From contig ML210280.1 of the NCBI GenBank assembly GCA_004369085.1, positions 2,327-66,326 of the forward strand: a stretch of DNA of 64,000 nt. Direction: 5' to 3'. A model generated the notes under the pieces. That model made no database searches and was not told the origin of the DNA. It saw only the letters and a list, made by a program, of their open reading frames with translations. Shown here in pieces: positions 59,065-64,000 of the stretch (positions are counted from its first letter, which is position 1; each line of letters opens with the position of its first letter). Source of the stretch: Coprinopsis marcescibilis (taxonomy: Eukaryota > Basidiomycota > Agaricomycetes > Agaricales > Psathyrellaceae). The position numbers were made by a program, and so were the translations under genes.

Positions 59065-60362
59065 CTACAGCTCAATCCACCTGCCATCTTCCGCCAAACT
59101 ATCCTCAATCGCGCCAATAGCCTTCCTGTGTACAAGGGCAGTCTCCAGATCCGCGAAATATCCACCTCCTTCTTTGCCCTTGGCAAACTCCAACCAACCT
59201 TGCTTCAAGAAATCCACCACACTCGTATACCTCCTACCCTCGCCCAGACCTAGGGTGACATTTTGTCCGTTCAGGAGGACGGTGTGAGGGTCGCCAAAGC
59301 TGGGGTACGAAGGTCCACCCTCGACGCGCACAGTACCTTCCTCACCGTCAACATCGATGGTGTATCGCTGGGAGGAACGCGACGAGTGCGAGGGAAGACC
59401 GTGTGTGACGGTGATGGTAACCCACGCACCGCTCTTTTTGAGCACACCGTTGATGGTGAAGTGATCAGGCAGGTATGTGGGTAGAGTTTCGATGGGTCGA
59501 CCGTAATCGTCGATGAGCGTCGTCGTGGGGAAGTGCTTCTCGCCCCGTGCGCTGACCTTGGAGAAAGTGTCCCCGAGAGTTTCGAGGATTGTGTCGATAA
59601 AGTGCCCGTTGAAGATGGTGATGGACGTCGCGCCTGAGCATGTTATACGTCGTCAGTAGAGGTAAAGAGGATTATAAACCCAGAAACACGCACCGTTCTC
59701 TCGTTTTGTGTGGTACCGATGCGACTCGGGGGTGAATTGCACCCAAGTCTGCTGTTCGAGGGGAATGCGGTGGAGCTATCCAAGGCATAAATTATTATCC
59801 AGTGCTTTGTCAACAAGTTTTAACAATAGATACTTACCACGTTCACATTGTGCACCTTGCCAATTTTGCCTTCCTTGATCGCTTTTCCAACCTTCCTGAA
59901 CAAAGGGCTCTGCCGTCCTTGAAGGCCAACCCACCCCTGCACACCCTTCTCCTTCGCAAGGTTCACAAGCTCCTCCGTCTCCTTCGCGTTCCTTCCAAAC
60001 GGCCACTCGATAAAGAATGGCTTCCCAGCCTCGATCACCTTCTTCAACACGTCATAGTGCAATGGGCACTTGACAGACACGGCCACGAGGTCTACCTCGT
60101 CCCATTCCGCCAACGTCTTGGCGTCGGAGAAACCTTGTACGGGCGTTTTGAACACTTTGGTGAAGTGTGTGGCGGAAGCGGCGGCACTAGTGGGGTTGCT
60201 GGTCCCGACCGCGACGAGCTTGTAGTGCTCGCGCACTTCTGGGTCGAGCAGGGCGCTTCCGTGTGTTTGGCCTCCCCACCCAGAGTTGGGAGAGAAGCCG
60301 ATGAATCCGAGCCGGATTGGTTTTGGAAGAGGAGCGGGAGTCGAAGCGACGGCGGTCGACAT
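59065..60362 (-). CDS. Gal80-like Gfo/Idh/MocA family protein, copy 1
   Basis: Minus-strand gene, ATG 60362 (MSTAVAST) to TAG 59065-59067. A second in-frame ATG at 60422 is only about 32 bp from the TATA box at 60454-60462, so the downstream one is preferred; it also matches copy 2. Rossmann start IRLGFIGFSPNSGWGGQTHG, then LLDPEVREHYKLVAVGTSN, VDLVAVSVKCPLHYDVLKK, GKPFFIEWPFGRNAKETEEL, WVGLQGRQSPLFRKV, IFNGHFIDTILETLGDTFSK, LPDHFTINGVLKKSGAWV, TIDVDGEEGTVRVEGG, and FVDLETA-like ending. Order and motifs resemble Gal80, the NAD(P)-binding regulator of yeast galactose genes, and related dehydrogenases. Whether it is an enzyme or a regulator cannot be told. The EWP and LQGRxSP blocks are conserved in both copies. 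Confidence 0.85.
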
Positions 60363-60453
60363 GTTCCGAGAGAAATACGATTGAACTAAGCAGATGGGTT
60401 GAAGAAGAGATTGTAAGCGCATCTGGGGTATACTCTCCTTCTTCTGTTAGGGG

Positions 60454-60462
60454 CTTATATAG
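60454..60462 (-). promoter_or_regulatory. TATA box of Gal80-like copy 1
   Basis: CTATATAAG on the minus strand, 92 bp upstream of the chosen ATG. Confidence 0.55.
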
Positions 60463-61159
60463 GAGTGAGTGGATGGAATGTGACAATTGCTGAAATAAGA
60501 AGAAAGAGATACAGTTTGGAGACGGGGAGGCAAACCTCGACCCCTTACGTTCTCGTATTACCAATGCTCAGCAGTACCATCGCAGTCCTCTACTTCGATA
60601 TTCCTATCACAGTGAAGCTGTATGATACACAGTCCGACTCGGTTGACGAGAGATGCTTGGAGCGGACAAGGAGTGGAAGAAAAGGTTGTCTCGCCATTCT
60701 TGTTGCTGATTAATCCATTTCGCGCCATCGTCGAACATCCTTGATTCGGAACTGTTGCAATTGTTGGTAAGCACACACTTACCAATCCAGCCCACAACAG
60801 GCGCCTGAGTGATTCCTTAGATTAATGGCGGAAGATGGACCGATAAGATAGACATACATTATACTCAGGGTGTCAAATATTCGGGGAGTTTGGGCCTGTA
60901 GGTGCTGAGTTTATGTCATTACAGGATCGAACTCTCAGTCTCGCTGGCGGGCTTCAATTGCCACCAAACACGACCATCATTTGTCATCCATGTAGAGAAT
61001 CACGCTGGATGATCACTGTGATGGAACTCCGAGTTCAGGTTACCTCGACCCAACTCGAGTCTCGACGATATGACAGTTTACAAGATGACCAGCTGCATCG
61101 GTAAGCGATAATCCACTCCATAGAGATTCAAAAGTATAACAAAACTTCGACAACTAAAA
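60463..61159. other. Intergenic between Gal80-like copies
   Basis: About 700 bp with only short frames. Nothing recognised. Confidence 0.4.
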
Positions 61160-62478
61160 TCAAAGATCAACCCAAACCCCATCAGTCAACAAACTATCCT
61201 GAATCGCCGCCACCAGTTTCCTATGCCTCAACGCATCTTCAATATCCGCAAAAACACCGCCTCCTTCTTTCCCCTTTGCATACGCGAACAACGCACTCTT
61301 CAAAAAGTCACCAACGACTGTGAATTTTGGACCATCGCCTTCTTCTAGAACCAAATCCTCGCCATTCAAGAGGACGACATCGGGGTCTTGGCCGCTGATC
61401 ATGAAGTTATTGGTCTCGACGTGAACGGAACCCTCATCTCCGTCGATGTCCACCGTGAATTGTCGACGGCCAGGGGTGAGTGGGAGCCAAAGGCGAACAG
61501 TAAGGCTGACCCATGCACCGCTGTCCTTCAGAATCCCGTTGATGGTGAAGTGATCAGGCAGCGCAGACGGGACCTGCTCCAATGGCTGTCCGTCTGGTCC
61601 CAGGATGGTGGTCAATGGGAATAGCTTTGTTCCTCTTGCGCTGACTTTCGCTAAAGGGCCAACGGTGTCGATCAATGTATCGAGGAAGTGCCCCATCGCA
61701 GTGACTACTACAGCCGTTCCTAAGGCGCACGATAAGTCAACATCGTTATCAGCAATGTGAGAGAGTTGCTTACCGTTCTCAACGTTAGTTATATGCCTGT
61801 AGTGGTATGATGTGACTGGCGCCCACGCTTGCAATTCACGCGGGAACAGGAGGTTCTATTATTCAATGGTGAGTCCTAATCGTTGATGATATAGGACTAA
61901 CTTACGACGTTCACGGCATGGATCTTCCCGATTTTTCCAGATGCAATGACGTTCTTAATCTACAGAAGCTCGTGTTGTCAGTATGTCGCATTCTCCGTCC
62001 TCAGAATTGGGTTTTTTACCTTCTTGAAAATATTGGACTGTCTCCCCTGTAGCCCCACAAGGCTCTTGACGCTCCTCTCTCTCGCCAACCGCGCTAGCCC
62101 CTCCGTCTCAGCCACATTCCTACCTGCAGGCCATTCGAGGAAGAACGGTTTGCCTGCAGCGATTACCTTCTTCGTAACCTCCAAGTGATCGCTAGACTTG
62201 ACGGAGATGGCGACCAGATCCACATCATCCAACGATACGAGCTGCTCGACGTCGCTTGCACCGTACCCTCTGACTTCCCATCCCAACTTGTTGGAATAGG
62301 TCTCCGCCGACGCAGCAGCGGAGGTGGGGTTGGATGTGCCGACGGCGACTAGCTTGAACTTTGCCTGTACCTTGGGATCGAGCAAGGTGAAGCCATGCGA
62401 GTTTGCTGCCCATCCAGCAGCAGAGAGACCGATAAAGCCAACACGTATGGGAGAAGTCTGAGTGTTCGGGGAAGTCAT
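61160..62478 (-). CDS. Gal80-like Gfo/Idh/MocA family protein, copy 2
   Basis: Minus-strand gene, ATG 62478 to TGA 61160-61162. It is a tandem paralogue of copy 1 in the same orientation: IRVGFIGLSAAGWAANSHGF, VDLVAISVKSSDHLEVTKK, GKPFFLEWPAGRNVAETEG, VGLQGRQSNIFKK, GHFLDTLIDTVGPLAKVSAR, LPDHFTINGILKDSGAWV, DIDGDEGSVHVETNN, and the ending FADIEDALRHRKLVAAIQD. It has an NAD(P)-binding Rossmann fold plus C-terminal Gfo/Idh/MocA domain, Gal80-like. An exon IKNVIASGKIGKIHAVNV is flanked by short introns, and the same segment in copy 1 reads IKEGKIGKVHNVNV. Probably cytosolic or nuclear; substrate unknown. Confidence 0.85.
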
Positions 62479-63352
62479 GGTGAGAAGTCTGGGGTGCTTG
62501 GCTGGGGATATAAGCGAGTCGAGTTAATGTTATTTCGATGCTGGGTCCGTCGTATTTAAGGATCTCTTGCACTCCTCCTGCGTTGAATTACCAAGCAATG
62601 TCGCAATGTTTTGCTGAGCAGTCTACAAGGGGCGGCCCTCTGAAACTTTGATGTCGCGACTTGTGTCTGCGTAGGGGCAATGGTTAAGTGACCTCCATGA
62701 TCGTCGCTGCCTATGGTGAGACAGTATTTATAATCAATTAAATGGTAGGACACTGTTTATATCCAGCAAAGGCTTGGGTACCTGATACACATCGGGATCC
62801 TGTCGTTCCGATGATACTGGCGAGTTCGATCATGGGCATCAATCCCCGCACGAACCATGCTAAACGCTCTACTCGACCAACTCTCATCAAAAGCAGCCAC
62901 TGAGCGTATGCTTCACAACACCTTCGATATCCACTTCGACCTCTGTCGACTCGGGCACAACCGCGCACTTTTAAGTTTCAATTACCCCAATTGGTTCTGC
63001 CAGCTTCCTTCCTGCCTTTCTCCCTGCACCAGGAGGCAAAAGTAACCATATACATATACCGATGCGTCCCTGATGTCTTAACGAGCTGGATGCTTCTGCA
63101 GGGCTCGAACCTTTGCCCCGTGGGTTCAGAAGCGGTCCGTAGCGTGGGTTGGGTTAGGCGGCCAGGGGCCAAACACAACGACGACGACTGTCGACAACGA
63201 AAGCGAAAAGGCTCTGTTGGCAAGTTGCCCAGGGGTCTGATATTAACTTCTCCGCTGAAACAACACGTGTGTGGTTCCCACATTCGACTGCGGCATCAAA
63301 CCCTCGACGTATAAGTGGACCATTCAAATATCGCAGCGTTGCTCGTCTGCAA
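62479..63352. other. Intergenic, divergent promoter region
   Basis: 874 bp between Gal80-like copy 2 and the MFS gene. A 7 bp perfect stem (GCTTCTG...CAGAAGC, 63092-63133) is present but does not fold as a tRNA. No gene seen. Confidence 0.4.
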
Positions 63353-64000
63353 ATGACCGTTACAATGCCACCCAGCGAAGAATCTAACGAACAAACCCCT
63401 CTCTTACCAAATCAAGCAGTATCCGTTTCTGGACCCGTGTCACAAACGCGGTTGGGAACATACGAAACGACTGTCAGACTAGCTATTTCGCACACCACAG
63501 TTTTATCATGGGGAATCTTTCTTTCCATTTTTCTCACCTGTTCGTAAGCATTATTGATCGTAGATGCGAATGGCACACTGACAGTAGTCATTAGCGTTAC
63601 TTCCCGGGATATCACTGGCATATCTCCCACTTCCACCATTTGGCCCCACAGACTGGAAACGGTAAAGACACTGCACAGCATTCACCACAAATACCAATCG
63701 AATCATCTCCTTTTGCACACTTAGGTCCACTCTCACGAATTCTTGGATTGTGTTTGGTCCCATTGGGGCGTTACTTGGCGCCGCGAACGTGAACCAATGT
63801 GCGATCAGGCCTCCCATTCACCGATCCTACTATAGCAGCTAACTATCGCAAACACGTCTTAGACGGTATCCGGAAGCTATATCTAATCTCAATGTCAACT
63901 ATGACACTTACTGCTGCCCTGACCATTGTGGCCCCTACCTGGCTAACCTTTATTTTTGCGCGGGTGCTCCAATCTATCGCCGTTGGCCCCGTGGTGTCTC
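63353..64000 (+). CDS. Major facilitator superfamily transporter, 5' part
   Basis: The gene runs off the window edge. Start ATG 63353 (a second in-frame ATG at 63365). The first exon has the MFS-typical hydrophilic head ESNEQTPLLPNQAVSV followed by TTVLSWGIFLSIFLTCS (TM1). Further exons appear to give NSWIVFGPIGALLGAANV, and then RKLYLISMSTMTLTAALTIV, WLTFIFARVLQSIAVGPVVS, matching the RK.YL and FARxLQxIGxxP stretches between TM3 and TM4 of fungal drug:H+ or related MFS proteins. Exact exon borders between 63545 and 63870 are not certain. Substrate unknown. Confidence 0.62.

Noticed and set aside
63092..63133. tRNA-like stem with a TTCGA box (minus strand)
   Set aside because: The T-arm pairs poorly and no acceptor, D or anticodon arms of proper length fit.

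Overview
The window is nuclear DNA from a filamentous basidiomycete, almost certainly an Agaricomycete with a wood- or litter-decay lifestyle. Genes sit on both strands without operons. They are split by many 47-85 bp GT-AG introns. The content also fits: a heme-thiolate peroxygenase (PCP and EGD motifs), a secreted AA8 cytochrome with a C-terminal fungal CBM1, a GH92 mannosidase, DUF1996, DUF4360 and DUF6534 proteins, and a fungal-type nitrate-assimilation cluster. No rRNA, tRNA, CRISPR array or bacterial feature was found. Exon joins were read by eye from splice consensus and protein-family fit.

Layout. 0-4 kb: two tandem copies of a nucleotidyltransferase-like gene (the first cut by the window edge) around a minus-strand membrane-protein gene that seems frameshifted. 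5-10.6 kb: a 1,781-residue low-complexity PH-like protein. 11.2 kb: a RidA-family enzyme. 13.6-21.1 kb: two DUF6534 seven-TM genes, each cut into 21-22 tiny exons, flanking a secreted DUF4360 gene. 21.4-25.9 kb: a head-to-head pair of DUF1996 genes. 27.4-28.8 kb: the peroxygenase. 28.9-31.9 kb: a degenerate block bracketed by a diverged direct repeat and holding a kinase-like fragment. 32.0-33.3 kb: a seven-TM gene whose paralogue lies at 53.7-55.0 kb. 34.4-39.9 kb: AA8-CBM1 and GH92 genes. 40.2-51.9 kb: nitrite reductase (minus), nitrate transporter (plus) and nitrate reductase (plus), with GATA-factor sites in the divergent promoter. 56-64 kb: a secreted protein, ribosomal protein P1, a P1-like paralogue with an altered tail, two Gal80-like Gfo/Idh/MocA genes, and the start of an MFS transporter.

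Functionally, the nitrate cluster is one complete pathway (uptake, nitrate to nitrite, nitrite to ammonium). The peroxygenase, AA8-CBM1, GH92, DUF1996 and DUF4360 products are secreted and fit growth on plant or fungal polymers. Two themes stand out. Six local duplicate pairs occur within 64 kb. Unusual splicing is common: coding micro-exons of 5, 6 and 10 nt, a start codon alone in its exon, two apparent GC-AG introns, and about 20 introns in a 2.2 kb gene.
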